Shown: piece after piece, positions 50,842 to 61,026 of the stretch | Layout of the letters: every line of letters starts with the position of its first letter | Position numbering within the stretch: position 1 is the stretch's first letter | From: Algoriphagus sp. AK58 | GTDB lineage: Bacteria; Bacteroidota; Bacteroidia; Cytophagales; Cyclobacteriaceae | Reading direction: 5' to 3' | DNA: 64,000 bases | NCBI RefSeq assembly: GCF_014324365.1 | Contig: NZ_QEIG01000002.1 | Coordinates: 1 to 64,000, forward strand | Made by a program: the position numbers and the translations under genes | The notes under the pieces: generated by a model | Told to the model about the DNA's origin: nothing | The model's input: the letters and a program-made list of their open reading frames with translations, nothing else | The model's database searches: none

Positions 50842-53800
50842 TCATGCGGGAAGATGAATACTGAATTGGGTTCCTTTTCCCTCCTCAGATTCCACCTTCA
50901 GCTCTCCTCCATGCGCCTTGATGATGTCGTAGCTTAAGGATAAACCCAGACCTGTACCCTCACCGGCAGGTTTGGTGGTAAAGAATGGCTGGAAAATCTT
51001 TTCTTTGATGGAATCAGGGATTCCTGAACCGTTGTCCGAAATTGAAATTTTCACCCCCTTGCCTTCCTCATAAAGGCAGGTGGAGACGGTAATGCTCGGT
51101 TTATAATCAGGCTCTCCCTTTTTGGCCCGGTCATTTACTGCATAGAATGCATTGTTGATCAGGTTGAGGATTACCCGCCCTAGATCCTGGGATACCACGG
51201 GGATTTTGGGGATGTTGGGATCCAAATCAGTTTTGAAGTCAGCCGAGAAACTTTTGTCCTTAGCTCTCAATCCGTGGAAGCTGAGTCGAAGACATTCGTC
51301 TGCCAAGGCATTGATATCGGTCAGCTCTTTTTCGCTTGAACTTTTTCTGCTGTGGGCCAGCATGCCTCTTACGATGGATCCGGCACGCTTGCCGTGATGA
51401 TGGATTTTTTTGAGGTTTTCCTTCAGGTCAGTGGCTATTTCTTTTACTTCCTCCAAATCTCCTTTCTCTATTTCCTCCGTCATTTCATCGATGAGCTCTA
51501 CTCCAAGTTCAGAGAAATTATTCACAAAATTCAGTGGGTTCTGAATCTCATGGGCGATGCCTGCGGTGAGCTCGCCAAGGGAGGCCATCTTTTCGGATTG
51601 GATCAGTTGGGCTTGGGTGGATTTGAGGTCTGCGAGGGATTTTTCCAAAGCAGCGGTTCGCTCATTAACCCTTTCTTCCAAAAGGAGGTTTTCAGCTTTG
51701 AGCTTTCGAGAGCGCCATTTTACGATGCCTGTAATTGCAGCACCAATAAGCAAGGCATAGAGTATATAAGCCCACCAAGTGGCATACCAAGGAGCGAGAA
51801 CTACAAATGAATAGACCGATTCCTCGCTGATTCTTCCCGTATGGGCCATTGCCCGTACATGGAAAGTATAGGTGCCGGGAGAAAGGTTGGTGTACTCCTT
51901 GAAGCGGTTGTCATTCCAGTCCACCCAATCAGAATCAAAACCCTCCAAATAGGTCTGATACTTGGTTTTCTTCTCCTCTTCGAAATACGGCGCCGCAAAT
52001 TCAAAGCGGTAGGAATTCTCTTTTCGTTCTACAGCAGGCACATCCTTTTTTCTACCGTAAAAAGGCAAGGGAATGGTATCGGTCTTGGTTTCTATACGCC
52101 GGATCAGCGTGAAAAATTCCTTATCGGTCTGATTGTCTTTTTTGGGGTCGTAGCGGATTAAACCTTTGGGAGATCCAAACCACATGATGCTATCCTCGTC
52201 GATAAAATCTACTTGAGATAAATAAGGGGTTATGGAATTGGGTCTCTCGTCCTTAACAAATTTCCCTTCAGTATTCCGCTTGAGGATATACTTCTTTTTA
52301 TCTAATGATTCATACCAGAGAATGCCTGATTTGTATTGGGTGAAATCATATAGATCTTTCTCCACAGCACTAAAGTCTTCTGTAGCCACAAATTTTCCAT
52401 CCTCCGATGAATACTTCTGCATGCCCTGAGGGGAAGTCATATAAAACTCTCCATTAATCATGGAAAAAGAACCCGAAGGATCTACATCAAAAACAGTCGG
52501 TTTGATGACCTGATTTCCTATGGATTCCACCCCATTATCCTCTATTTCCAGTACATATAGCTTTCCTTGACCACTTGTAAAAATTTTTCCATCTTTTCCT
52601 TCATTAAAATAGTTTGAGATTGGGCCTATTCCCGGAACTTTTCCCCTTAATTCCCATGGGAATTGTTTGGAAAGGCCTTTTTCATAGAGAAGAAGCCCCG
52701 TGGTAGTTCCAACTAAAAGTAGATTTGGGTAATCTTTTGGAATAATTGAAGTTTGTGGTCGGCTCCCAACTTCTGGAAAATCCAAACGAATGGCTTTACC
52801 ATCCCGAATTACCTGCAAACTTATTCCAGGAACAATCAAATCTTCCCCATCACCCAACAATTCAACAATTTCTCTATTCTCATTTTGCAAGCCTGATTTG
52901 AATTCCCTTTCAATCGCATCAAATTTGATCAAACCAGTATTGGTCCCTAAATAAAGTTCATCCCCTTTTTTTTCGATGGAACGAACTGCTGAGTTGATTC
53001 CCAAGTCTTTTCCAAAACTAAGAATCGGAGAATCTATTGCTATCCTGGCCATACCGTCCTCCGTTGTTACCCAAAGCCCATTGTTTTTTTCAAGGTAAAT
53101 ACCTGTTACCACATCCGAATTCAGGCCTTGCTCAGATCCTATCCTTTTGAGTATTTCTCCTTTGGGATTCATGATCACTACTCCCCCACCTAAGAAGCTG
53201 AGGATATAGTTTCCCTGATGGGATATTGCACCGTAAAGTTGATTTCCTTCTTGGATCACTGGGTCTACTTCGGTCGGAAACTTTGTTAAAGTACCTTTCT
53301 CCAAAAAATAGAACCCTGTGTTCACTCCACCAAGAAGTATGGTATTACTATTCTTTTCAGGATAGGGGAGCATCACACTTACAGCCTCTTTTCCAAAAAT
53401 AATTTCGGTACCTGGAATCAAGGTTAATTCCTCACCTTCGAGTAGGAATAAACCTCCTTCTACTTTTCGGACATAAAATTGATTTCCAACCAAAAAACCT
53501 TTTCCAAACCGTGTTTCTGACAGCCATGATTTTAGGGATTTTAAGCTGAAGTCTTCCCCCAATTCCAATCTGATGATGTAATTCTGACTTCGAAGTAGGA
53601 TAAATTCATTCAAAAATAAGATATCAAAGATGATTAATCCGGATTTCAGTTCCTCAGGAATTAGGTGCAATAGCGAAACTGCCCTCGCTTTACCTTTTTC
53701 GTCAATTTCCAGATAGCCAAAATCAAGGCCCCCGTAAAAAATTCTTCCCTTGCTGTCCTTTGTCAGACTTCTTACGGTTACATAATCCCTGATATTAAAA

Positions 53801-54057
53801 ATAGAACGCCAGGAAACCCCGTCATATTCAAACATTCCACCTGTCGTTCCAAAATACATCAGTCCAGCCTCGCTCTGTATGGCAGCCCAGACCGATGGAC
53901 TTCCTCCATACTCCTCGGAAGTATAAACCGAAACCGGGAGTCTTCCGATCTGTTCGAGGATGGATTGTCCAATAGAACTCTTGGGAAATAGGGTCAAAAA
54001 ACTGAGCGTAAAAAAAAGAACTAGGCGAATTGAAAATGATCTCTTAAGAAGGGCCAT
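50842..54057 (-). CDS. Two-component sensor kinase with propeller and Y_Y_Y domain
   Basis: About 1071 residues. Start chosen at [12 protein letters not shown] (54057; an in-frame ATG 12 bp up is possible). Signal peptide to GQSI, then two seven-bladed Reg_prop-type propellers (about 30-620, with repeated [22 protein letters not shown] blades), a Y_Y_Y Ig-like domain (about 640-740: [33 protein letters not shown]), one membrane span ([17 protein letters not shown]), coiled coil, DHp ([17 protein letters not shown], about 835) and HATPase ([23 protein letters not shown]). It lacks the receiver and AraC domains of hybrid systems, so it needs an external regulator; a typical sensor of polysaccharide fragments. 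Confidence 0.88.
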   Translation of the reverse strand: MALLKRSFSIRLVLFFTLSFLTLFPKSSIGQSILEQIGRLPVSVYTSEEYGGSPSVWAAIQSEAGLMYFGTTGGMFEYDGVSWRSIFNIRDYVTVRSLTKDSKGRIFYGGLDFGYLEIDEKGKARAVSLLHLIPEELKSGLIIFDILFLNEFILLRSQNYIIRLELGEDFSLKSLKSWLSETRFGKGFLVGNQFYVRKVEGGLFLLEGEELTLIPGTEIIFGKEAVSVMLPYPEKNSNTILLGGVNTGFYFLEKGTLTKFPTEVDPVIQEGNQLYGAISHQGNYILSFLGGGVVIMNPKGEILKRIGSEQGLNSDVVTGIYLEKNNGLWVTTEDGMARIAIDSPILSFGKDLGINSAVRSIEKKGDELYLGTNTGLIKFDAIEREFKSGLQNENREIVELLGDGEDLIVPGISLQVIRDGKAIRLDFPEVGSRPQTSIIPKDYPNLLLVGTTTGLLLYEKGLSKQFPWELRGKVPGIGPISNYFNEGKDGKIFTSGQGKLYVLEIEDNGVESIGNQVIKPTVFDVDPSGSFSMINGEFYMTSPQGMQKYSSEDGKFVATEDFSAVEKDLYDFTQYKSGILWYESLDKKKYILKRNTEGKFVKDERPNSITPYLSQVDFIDEDSIMWFGSPKGLIRYDPKKDNQTDKEFFTLIRRIETKTDTIPLPFYGRKKDVPAVERKENSYRFEFAAPYFEEEKKTKYQTYLEGFDSDWVDWNDNRFKEYTNLSPGTYTFHVRAMAHTGRISEESVYSFVVLAPWYATWWAYILYALLIGAAITGIVKWRSRKLKAENLLLEERVNERTAALEKSLADLKSTQAQLIQSEKMASLGELTAGIAHEIQNPLNFVNNFSELGVELIDEMTEEIEKGDLEEVKEIATDLKENLKKIHHHGKRAGSIVRGMLAHSRKSSSEKELTDINALADECLRLSFHGLRAKDKSFSADFKTDLDPNIPKIPVVSQDLGRVILNLINNAFYAVNDRAKKGEPDYKPSITVSTCLYEEGKGVKISISDNGSGIPDSIKEKIFQPFFTTKPAGEGTGLGLSLSYDIIKAHGGELKVESEEGKGTQFSIHLPA

Positions 54058-54332
54058 AGAGTAAAGCAATGGATATTTGGTGGATTAAAAGACTTGAGTT
54101 CTTTTTAGAGAACTGAGCCTGAATTACTAGACATAAAGCTCAAATTTTTGGAAATCAGCAAAGTTTGTCCTCGATTTTGGCTTTTGGAAATACTTAATTA
54201 TTAGTAAAATATTGCAAATAAGTTATTTGACCAAATAAATTTTGGCTAGTCCCAGTGGTATAAAAGAAAAGTCATCGCCTTCCATTTTTTCCTAACTTCC
54301 CACTCTCTCAGAATGACCCAAAGATTTCACTT

Positions 54333-57300
54333 ATGAAAAAATTCTTTGTCCTCGCCCTAAGTCTGATTTCCCCATTGATCGGAATCAGCCAACCCACTCC
54401 AGGTTACTTTATGCACCCGGATGTCCACGGAAATACCGTCATCTTTGTGGCGGAAGGGGACCTGTGGAAAACTTCCCTCACAGGAGGCGAAGCCATCCGA
54501 CTGACTACGCATGCAGGAGAAGAAAGCTCACCCAAAATCTCCCCGGATGGAAAATGGGTAGCCTATGCCGCCACTTACGAAGGACCGACAGAAGTGTATC
54601 TGATTCCAATCTCCGGAGGATTGCCTCGTCGATTGACTTACGAACCTGCTGCCTCGATCCCGACGGATTGGAAATCGGCTACCGAAGTCGCCTATGTGAC
54701 CAATCAGTATTCCACTCTGCCACGCCTTAATACAGTACTGATTAATATCGAAAACGGAAACAAAAGTATCCTTCCGCTGGAAATGGCAGCCGAGGGGAGC
54801 TTCAATACCAGTGGTGACACGTATTACTTTGTCCGGCCGACTTTTCACAACAATGTGACCAAGCGCTATGAAGGAGGCACTGCCAGACAACTTTGGAAGT
54901 TTACCTCAGGGCAGGCTGAAGCCATCAAACTTACCAGCGACTACAAAGGAGAAGACCATCATCCTGTGTACCATAATGGGCGGGTGTATTTTCTTTCTTC
55001 CCGTGACGGTATTCAAAACGTCTGGTCCATGAACGAAAACGGCTCCGACCTGAAGCAGCATACCAAGCAGTCTAGCTTTGATGTACGGGAGCTTTCGCTT
55101 CATGGTACCAACCTGGTGTATCGATCCGGGGCAGATTTGTTTGTGCACGATTTGTCCAGCGCTCAGGAGAAGAAATTGGCGGTCAGCTTGACTTCTGATT
55201 TTGATCAGTTGAGAGAGTATTGGATCGATAATCCGGCCAGTTATATCAGTGCTATTTCTCTCAGCAATGACGGTGAAAAAGTGGCTTTGACTGCTCGTGG
55301 ACGTGTTTTTGTCTTTCCGGCAAAGCAGGGAAGATCACTTCGTTTGAGCCAAAAAGACGGCGTTCGCTATCGGGATGCGGTTTTTTCTTCGGATGGAAAA
55401 GATATCCTGACCTTCTCTGACGAAAGCGGGGAGTTTGAAATCCACCAATATTCCGGCTTGGGACTAGATCAGGGAAAAAAGTTAAGCAGTGACGGTAAAA
55501 CACTCAGATTTGGACTTTTGCCTTCTCCCGATGGGAAAAAGCTCGCTTACTATGACCTCAATAACGATCTCTGGATTCAGGATATAGCCACGGGCAAAAA
55601 AGTAAAAACCAATGCATCCGATGAGGATATCAGCGGTGCGATGTCCTGGTCTCCTGACAGCAAATGGCTGGCTTACGGACAGGCGGCTTCCAATACCTTT
55701 ATGCAGCTTTTTATTTTCAATCCGGAAACAGGTAAGCGAATCCCTCTGACTTCCGACCGGACGAACAGTATGAACCCGCAATGGAGTCCGGATGGTAAGT
55801 GGATCTATTTCATGTCTGACCGGAATTTTGAATCCCGTATCGGATCCCCTTGGGGCACACGTCAACCCGAACCGTTCTGGGAAAAGCAAATCAAAATCTA
55901 TCAGCTGGGCCTGAGAAAAGGCTTGGTTTCCCCTTTCCAACCCAAAAACGAACTTAAACCAGCCGAAGATAAAAAAGCAGAGGGACCTGTCACGGTTCAA
56001 ATCGAGGAAGACGGACTTATGGATCGGGTCCGTGAAGTACCTGTTCCGGCTGGAAACTATAAGAATCTGATCGTTACCGATAAGGCTCTGTACTATCACC
56101 GAGTGGGACCGGGAATGGGCATTTATTTTGGAGGAGGTGCGTCCAATGAGGATAATCCCGCCCTGATGATGACGCCGATTGATGAGAAAGCCGAGCAAAA
56201 AGTCTTTGCTGATAAGATCAATAGCTTTGTCACTTCAGGAAATAATAAGTACGCAGTCCTCAGACAGGGCTCCAATCACTACGTGGTTGAGTTGGGAACC
56301 TCTCCGATTTCTGACCTCTCTAAAAACCGGTTGGACCTGAACGGCTGGAGGTTTTCTGTTGACCCACGGGAAGACTGGAAGCAAATCTACACCGATGCCT
56401 GGAGAATGGAGCGGGACTACTTCTACGACCGCAATATGCACGGCGTGGATTGGGACGCGATGTATCAAAAGTACCTGCCTTTGGTGGATCGAGTCACGAC
56501 CCGTAGGGAGCTTTCGGATGTGATGGGAGAGTTGATCGGAGAGCTAAGCGTCTTGCATACTTCTGTAGGTGGAGGGGATCTGAGAAATGGCGATGATCAA
56601 ATTCAGTTTGGGATGCTGGGAGCGAGATTTTCCAAAAATGACAAGCTGAGAGGTTACACTATTGATCATATTTTCCAGAGTGATCCGGACTATCCTGATG
56701 AAATGTCACCTTTGGCTCATCCGGATATGAATATTTCTGAAGGAGACGTAATCACCCATATCGATGGGGTTTCGGTCATGGATGCACCTGATTTGCTGTA
56801 CCTCCTTCGTGACAAAGCCGGAAAACAAACCCGAATCAAAATGCTGAGCAGTGCCGGTGCAGACAAAGGTGACCGAATCATCGTTCCAATGTCTTCCTCT
56901 GCTGAGTCCAATCTCCGATACAATGAATGGGAGTATACCCGCCGTTTGATGGCTGAGGAAAAGTCAGGAGGAGATATCGGCTATGTACACCTGCGCGCGA
57001 TGACCGCTCCGGATATCGGGCAATGGTACCGGGATTTTTATCCACAGTTTAAAAAGAAAGGTCTGGTCATCGACGTGCGCCACAATCGTGGAGGAAATAT
57101 CGATTCCTTCATTTTGGAAAAGCTGATGCGGGAGGTTTTCTTCTATTGGAAGAGCCGAACCGGAGAACCGTATTGGAACATGCCGTATGCCTATCGCGGA
57201 CATTTGGTTTTGCTCGTGGATGAGTTTACGGCTTCGGATGGGGAGGCTTTTGCAGAAGGCTTCCGCAGACTGGGCATGGGCAAAGCAATTGGTGCCCGTA

Positions 57301-57617
57301 CTTGGGGAGGAGAAGTGTGGCTTTCCGGAGTGAATACGCTGACCGACAATGGTGTGGCAAGAGCGCCGATGAATGGGGTGTATGGAGTCGTTGGTGGGGA
57401 CAACAACGACGGCGAAAAGACAGAATGGCTGATCGAAGGAGTTGGGTTTATCCCGGATATCGAAGTGATCAATCTACCCAAGGCGACTTTTGAAGGGAAA
57501 GATGCGCAGTTGGATGCTGCGATTGAGCATTTGAAAGAATTGATCAAAGCTGATCCTAGACCTATTCCAGCGCCGCCGGCTTATCCGGATAAGAGTTTTA
57601 AAAATGGGAAGAATTGA
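54333..57617 (+). CDS. Tricorn-type S41 protease
   Basis: A 1094-residue exported protein with signal peptide (LALSLISPLIGISQP). Two WD40-like (PD40) propellers (about 30-560; repeated LSxDGKxVAxTA-type units such as ISPDGKWVAYAATYEG). C-terminal part: helical C1 domain, PDZ (about 800-870; DVITHIDGVSVMDAPDLLYLL) and the S41 protease core with IDVRHNRGGNIDS, the nucleophile Ser968 in FTASDGEAF and WGGEVWLSG. Archaeal Tricorn cleaves oligopeptides; in Bacteroidetes this form is periplasmic and likely digests peptides for uptake. Confidence 0.9.
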   Translation: MKKFFVLALSLISPLIGISQPTPGYFMHPDVHGNTVIFVAEGDLWKTSLTGGEAIRLTTHAGEESSPKISPDGKWVAYAATYEGPTEVYLIPISGGLPRRLTYEPAASIPTDWKSATEVAYVTNQYSTLPRLNTVLINIENGNKSILPLEMAAEGSFNTSGDTYYFVRPTFHNNVTKRYEGGTARQLWKFTSGQAEAIKLTSDYKGEDHHPVYHNGRVYFLSSRDGIQNVWSMNENGSDLKQHTKQSSFDVRELSLHGTNLVYRSGADLFVHDLSSAQEKKLAVSLTSDFDQLREYWIDNPASYISAISLSNDGEKVALTARGRVFVFPAKQGRSLRLSQKDGVRYRDAVFSSDGKDILTFSDESGEFEIHQYSGLGLDQGKKLSSDGKTLRFGLLPSPDGKKLAYYDLNNDLWIQDIATGKKVKTNASDEDISGAMSWSPDSKWLAYGQAASNTFMQLFIFNPETGKRIPLTSDRTNSMNPQWSPDGKWIYFMSDRNFESRIGSPWGTRQPEPFWEKQIKIYQLGLRKGLVSPFQPKNELKPAEDKKAEGPVTVQIEEDGLMDRVREVPVPAGNYKNLIVTDKALYYHRVGPGMGIYFGGGASNEDNPALMMTPIDEKAEQKVFADKINSFVTSGNNKYAVLRQGSNHYVVELGTSPISDLSKNRLDLNGWRFSVDPREDWKQIYTDAWRMERDYFYDRNMHGVDWDAMYQKYLPLVDRVTTRRELSDVMGELIGELSVLHTSVGGGDLRNGDDQIQFGMLGARFSKNDKLRGYTIDHIFQSDPDYPDEMSPLAHPDMNISEGDVITHIDGVSVMDAPDLLYLLRDKAGKQTRIKMLSSAGADKGDRIIVPMSSSAESNLRYNEWEYTRRLMAEEKSGGDIGYVHLRAMTAPDIGQWYRDFYPQFKKKGLVIDVRHNRGGNIDSFILEKLMREVFFYWKSRTGEPYWNMPYAYRGHLVLLVDEFTASDGEAFAEGFRRLGMGKAIGARTWGGEVWLSGVNTLTDNGVARAPMNGVYGVVGGDNNDGEKTEWLIEGVGFIPDIEVINLPKATFEGKDAQLDAAIEHLKELIKADPRPIPAPPAYPDKSFKNGKN

Positions 57618-57667
57618 TAATGCCTAGTGGTCGGTGGTGACACAGAACACGGCGAAATACAGGAAAC

Positions 57668-57701
57668 AAAAAGAGGAAAGCCAATCTGGCTTTCCTCTTT
57701 T
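57668..57701. terminator. Bidirectional rho-independent terminator
   Basis: 15-bp perfect stem AAAAGAGGAAAGCCA / TGGCTTTCCTCTTTT with a 4-nt loop, A-run and T-run at the two sides. It separates the convergent tricorn-type and small coiled-coil genes. Confidence 0.9.
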
Positions 57702-57702
57702 A

Positions 57703-57894
57703 TTAGCCAATTTTCCCGTCTCCATTGATGTCTTTTCCGCTTTGCTCTTCGAGGACTTTCAGCGTTTTGATCAGGACTTCTTGGGTTTTGCGAAGCTCAC
57801 TTTCCAAATAGGCAACTCGGGCTTCTAGCGTGGAGGATCTTGAGTTTTGTTCAGAGATTTGACTTTGTTGGAGGAGATTCCAGAATAGTCCCAT
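57703..57894 (-). CDS. Small coiled-coil protein with a calcium-loop-like tail
   Basis: A 63-residue protein: polar N-terminus, a heptad-patterned helix (STLEARVAYLESELRKTQEV then LIKTLKVLEEQSG) and a last stretch DINGDGKIG shaped like an EF-hand or dockerin-type loop. A single loop without its helix pair makes calcium binding uncertain. No family recognised. It has its own terminator but no neighbour on the same strand within 40 bp. Confidence 0.6.
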   Translation of the reverse strand: MGLFWNLLQQSQISEQNSRSSTLEARVAYLESELRKTQEVLIKTLKVLEEQSGKDINGDGKIG

Positions 57895-57944
57895 GGTAGA
57901 TTTTAGGTTAAGTTGATGGCCTTTTTAATTTGAAGAGGTTTAGC

Positions 57945-60170
57945 TCAAGTGGTTTGACGAATGGACACCCGTAGGTCGGTGTTGGATATCGGCAATTGAC
58001 GTATTCGAATCCCGGTAGCCGCAAAGATGGCATTGGTCACTGCCGGTGCAATAAACGGGGTACTGGGTTCACCTGCCCCTCCCGGAGCATTGTCGGAATT
58101 GATGATGTAGGTTTCGATTTTTGGCGCTTCACTCATTCGGGTCACCGGATAATTATGGAAATTGCCCTGAGCAACAGCTCCATTTTCGATGGTGATTTCC
58201 CCGCTCATTGCTGCGGCTAAGCCGTAGATAATCCCGCTTTCCATCTGTGCCTTAAACCCGTCCGGATGAATCGCAAATCCCGGATCTGCCACACAGACTA
58301 CCCGTTGCACGTTGACTTTTCCTTCCAGATTGACTTCCACTTCGGCTACTTCAGCGACTACCGAGCCAAAGGACTGACCGATGGCAATTCCTCTTCCCCA
58401 ATTGGCTGGAAGTGGACTTCCCCAATTGGACTTTTCATAGGCCAAGTCCAAGACGGCAAGTAGTCTAGGATGATCTTTGATTAGTTTTTTTCGGTAAGCA
58501 AGCGGGTCTTGTTTGGCAGCATGGGCCAACTCATCTATAAAAGATTCGCTCAAAAACCCATGGGTTGAGTGATCCACACTTCTCCAGTTGCCCCATGGAA
58601 CATGGGAAGGTGGACTTGAAAACTGGATCAACTGATTGGGAACCGAGTAGGGAATGTCGGCTGCCTCAGGTGGATGATGCTTAAAGATAAACTGATGGGA
58701 ATACGCTACGGGAAGACCGGATTCGTCCAATCCCGCCTTTAGTCGGCTGAGGGTAGCTTCGCGATAGAAGTCATGTTGGGTGTCTTCTTCTCTGGACCAG
58801 ATCAATTTAACCGGAACATCCACTTCTTTGGCAATCAAAAGGGCTTGTTTGATCACATCCGTCTCTGATCGCCTTCCAAATCCTCCTCCCAATAGTTGAT
58901 TGTGGACGATCACCTGATCCAATTCAAGCTCTAGGAGTTCGGCAGCTGCGGCTTTGACTCCAAGGGGGTTTTGGCTGCCACACCAAATCTCACATTTTCC
59001 TTGCTGCACCCATGCAGTGCAGTTCATGGGTTCCATGGTGGCATGGGCCAGAAAAGGGAGCTGATACTCGGCCTCGATGAGGACTTTTGCTTCTTTTAGA
59101 GCCTTGGCCGCATCTCCGCTTTTGAAGTGGGTTTCCAGATTTCCTTCGGCCAGGTCGGTATCCATGGCCTTTCGGTATCGAGAGAAGATTTCGGCTTGAC
59201 TCAGACTATCATTTTCCGTGGATTCAAAAGTGATCGGTAGCGCATCCAGGGCGGTTTTAGCCTGCCAATACCCCTCGGCAACGACAGCCACCGCATCCCC
59301 AAGGTTTACTATCTTGAGTACTCCTGCCTGACTGGTGGTGACATGGGTATCTACAGATTTCACTTTACTTCCAAATACCGGGGCCGCTTTGATGGTGGCA
59401 TATTTCATTCCGGGTACCTGCACATCCATTCCAAAGATGGCTTGTCCGGTGACTTTTGCAGGAATGTCAAGCCTAGGTTGAGAAGTGCCCATAAGGGTAA
59501 ATTGATCCCGTGATTTCAGTTTGGGATTTGCGGGAGTTTTGACTTTTGCGGCTGCAGGAGCCAATTCTCCAAAGGTGGCGCTTTGACCACTGCCCGTATG
59601 GGTGACGATACTTTTTTCGGCCACAAGTTCTTCTACCGGTACCTTCCAAGTATCTGCTGCAGCCTGCAAGAGCATGGATTTGGCGGCGGCACCTGCGATT
59701 CGCATGGCATCTTGACCGGTAAATCGTACCGAAGCGCTTCCTCCTGTAATTTGGAAGTTGAGAGACTTTACTGCAGTGAGGAATATGCCATCGATGGTTT
59801 CCACTAGGAATTTTGGAAAATTCGCATTTCCGGCAATAAAGCCTTTGGCCACCGAATAGTTGGCGTATTCTTTTGCAGCAGGGGCTTCTTCAAATCGTAC
59901 CTTTGACCAATCTGCGTCCATTTCGTCAGCAAGCATCATGGCTAAGGCGGTATGCACTCCCTGCCCCATTTCGGCGTGAGGAATGATAGCTGTGACGGTA
60001 TTGTCCCGGGCGATTTTCAACCAAATATTCATGACTGTCTCTCCGCCAGTAGCGATCAGTCCGGCAACTTTGGAGGCTCGGTTTCCGGGTCGAATGGCTA
60101 TTCCCAATACCAGGGTGCCACCAGCCAAAACTCCAGCCCCGATAAACGCGCGTCTAGTCCATTTTTTCAT
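57945..60170 (-). CDS. Tat-exported molybdopterin subunit of xanthine dehydrogenase-family oxidoreductase
   Basis: From the ATG at 60170, 741 residues; the frame is open to 60254 but the Tat signal ([21 protein letters not shown]) should be N-terminal. Related to IorB / aldehyde oxidoreductase large subunit with Mo-pterin blocks: [31 protein letters not shown] (about 445), [14 protein letters not shown] and the catalytic Glu in [20 protein letters not shown] near the C-terminus. It hydroxylates an aldehyde or N-heterocycle and pairs with the [2Fe-2S] gene next door (12 bp). No FAD subunit is present, as in isoquinoline oxidoreductase, so electrons leave for an external acceptor. Confidence 0.9.
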   Translation of the reverse strand: MKKWTRRAFIGAGVLAGGTLVLGIAIRPGNRASKVAGLIATGGETVMNIWLKIARDNTVTAIIPHAEMGQGVHTALAMMLADEMDADWSKVRFEEAPAAKEYANYSVAKGFIAGNANFPKFLVETIDGIFLTAVKSLNFQITGGSASVRFTGQDAMRIAGAAAKSMLLQAAADTWKVPVEELVAEKSIVTHTGSGQSATFGELAPAAAKVKTPANPKLKSRDQFTLMGTSQPRLDIPAKVTGQAIFGMDVQVPGMKYATIKAAPVFGSKVKSVDTHVTTSQAGVLKIVNLGDAVAVVAEGYWQAKTALDALPITFESTENDSLSQAEIFSRYRKAMDTDLAEGNLETHFKSGDAAKALKEAKVLIEAEYQLPFLAHATMEPMNCTAWVQQGKCEIWCGSQNPLGVKAAAAELLELELDQVIVHNQLLGGGFGRRSETDVIKQALLIAKEVDVPVKLIWSREEDTQHDFYREATLSRLKAGLDESGLPVAYSHQFIFKHHPPEAADIPYSVPNQLIQFSSPPSHVPWGNWRSVDHSTHGFLSESFIDELAHAAKQDPLAYRKKLIKDHPRLLAVLDLAYEKSNWGSPLPANWGRGIAIGQSFGSVVAEVAEVEVNLEGKVNVQRVVCVADPGFAIHPDGFKAQMESGIIYGLAAAMSGEITIENGAVAQGNFHNYPVTRMSEAPKIETYIINSDNAPGGAGEPSTPFIAPAVTNAIFAATGIRIRQLPISNTDLRVSIRQTT

Positions 60171-60181
60171 TTTCTTCTGGA

Positions 60182-60655
60182 TTAAAGGGTGGAAGATTGG
60201 AGTGAAGCAGAAGCGCGCTTGATGGCGGATCTTATCCGACCATACATCCCGCATCGGCAGATATTTCCGGACATGGCTGCATCGATCTGCTCGTCGGTTG
60301 GATTTGGATATTCATTCAAAAGAGCTACAGCCGACATGATTTGACCGGACTGACAATATCCGCACTGCGGAGTTTGCTCAGCGATCCAGGCTTGTTGTAC
60401 CACGTGAAGGATGGTGGGATCAGGGGCAATCCCTTCGATAGTGGTGATGTTTTTCCCCTCGGCACTGATGGCAGGAGTGATACAGGAGCGAATGGGCTGA
60501 CCATCGAGGTGAACAGTGCAGGCACCGCATTGGGCGATTCCGCAACCAAACTTTGTACCCGTCAATCCGCACTGTTCGCGGATGACCCACAGTAAGGGCA
60601 CGCCGTTCTCGGCATTTACCTCATGCTCTTTTCCATTTATCAGCAGTTTGGTCAT
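60182..60655 (-). CDS. [2Fe-2S] subunit of the molybdenum hydroxylase (IorA-like)
   Basis: From the ATG at 60655 (MTKLLINGK) 157 residues; an upstream ATG would add 21 polar residues that the family does not have. Plant-ferredoxin cluster: C38, C43, C46 ([11 protein letters not shown]) and C58. C-terminal helical domain: C98, C101 (QCGYCQSGQ) and C133, C135 ([11 protein letters not shown]). It transfers electrons from the Mo subunit. It has no signal peptide, so it is probably carried through the Tat system by its partner's signal. Confidence 0.93.
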   Translation of the reverse strand: MTKLLINGKEHEVNAENGVPLLWVIREQCGLTGTKFGCGIAQCGACTVHLDGQPIRSCITPAISAEGKNITTIEGIAPDPTILHVVQQAWIAEQTPQCGYCQSGQIMSAVALLNEYPNPTDEQIDAAMSGNICRCGMYGRIRSAIKRASASLQSSTL

Positions 60656-61026
60656 TTTTAGTAAGTTTTTGTTTGATTGGTCGGCGGACTTTGAATAAAG
60701 ATCATGATGCTCGTTCAATTTTTCAAACGAATTAATCTATAGGTTAAGCCTTAGGTAAGGTTGAATTCCTACTCATACTCTGTCTGAATTGTCCATTTTA
60801 TTTCAAACCTGGAAGGATGCGAAGTGTTCATTTGGTCTATTATTAATAGGTTTAAGGACTTAGTGATGTGTTTTGCCAAGGAAAGTAAATGAAGCTTTTC
60901 TTTCTTGTTCCAAAGCCTAACACATCCATTTTAACTCAAGAGATCAAGTTTGAAATTTTACAAAATGGCGGTTTGAGCTAAAAATCATACTTTGGGCCTC
61001 CTATTCAGATGTAACCCATAGTTATC
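60656..61026. other. Divergent intergenic region (371 bp)
   Basis: Between the [2Fe-2S] gene (minus) and the M28 peptidase (plus). I see no ORF with coding character, no repeat and no hairpin; it probably holds both promoters, but I could not find a convincing -33/-7 pair (a partial TAGGTTTA box at about 60849). Confidence 0.5.

Noticed and set aside
55482..56198. 238-codon antisense frame within the tricorn-type protease gene
   Set aside because: Fully covered by the propeller region of the protease; no recognisable protein features.
60171..60254. Long N-terminus of the molybdenum subunit (28 codons)
   Set aside because: It would put the Tat signal internally and overlaps the end of the [2Fe-2S] gene; the ATG at 60170 is right before the KKWTRRAF signal.
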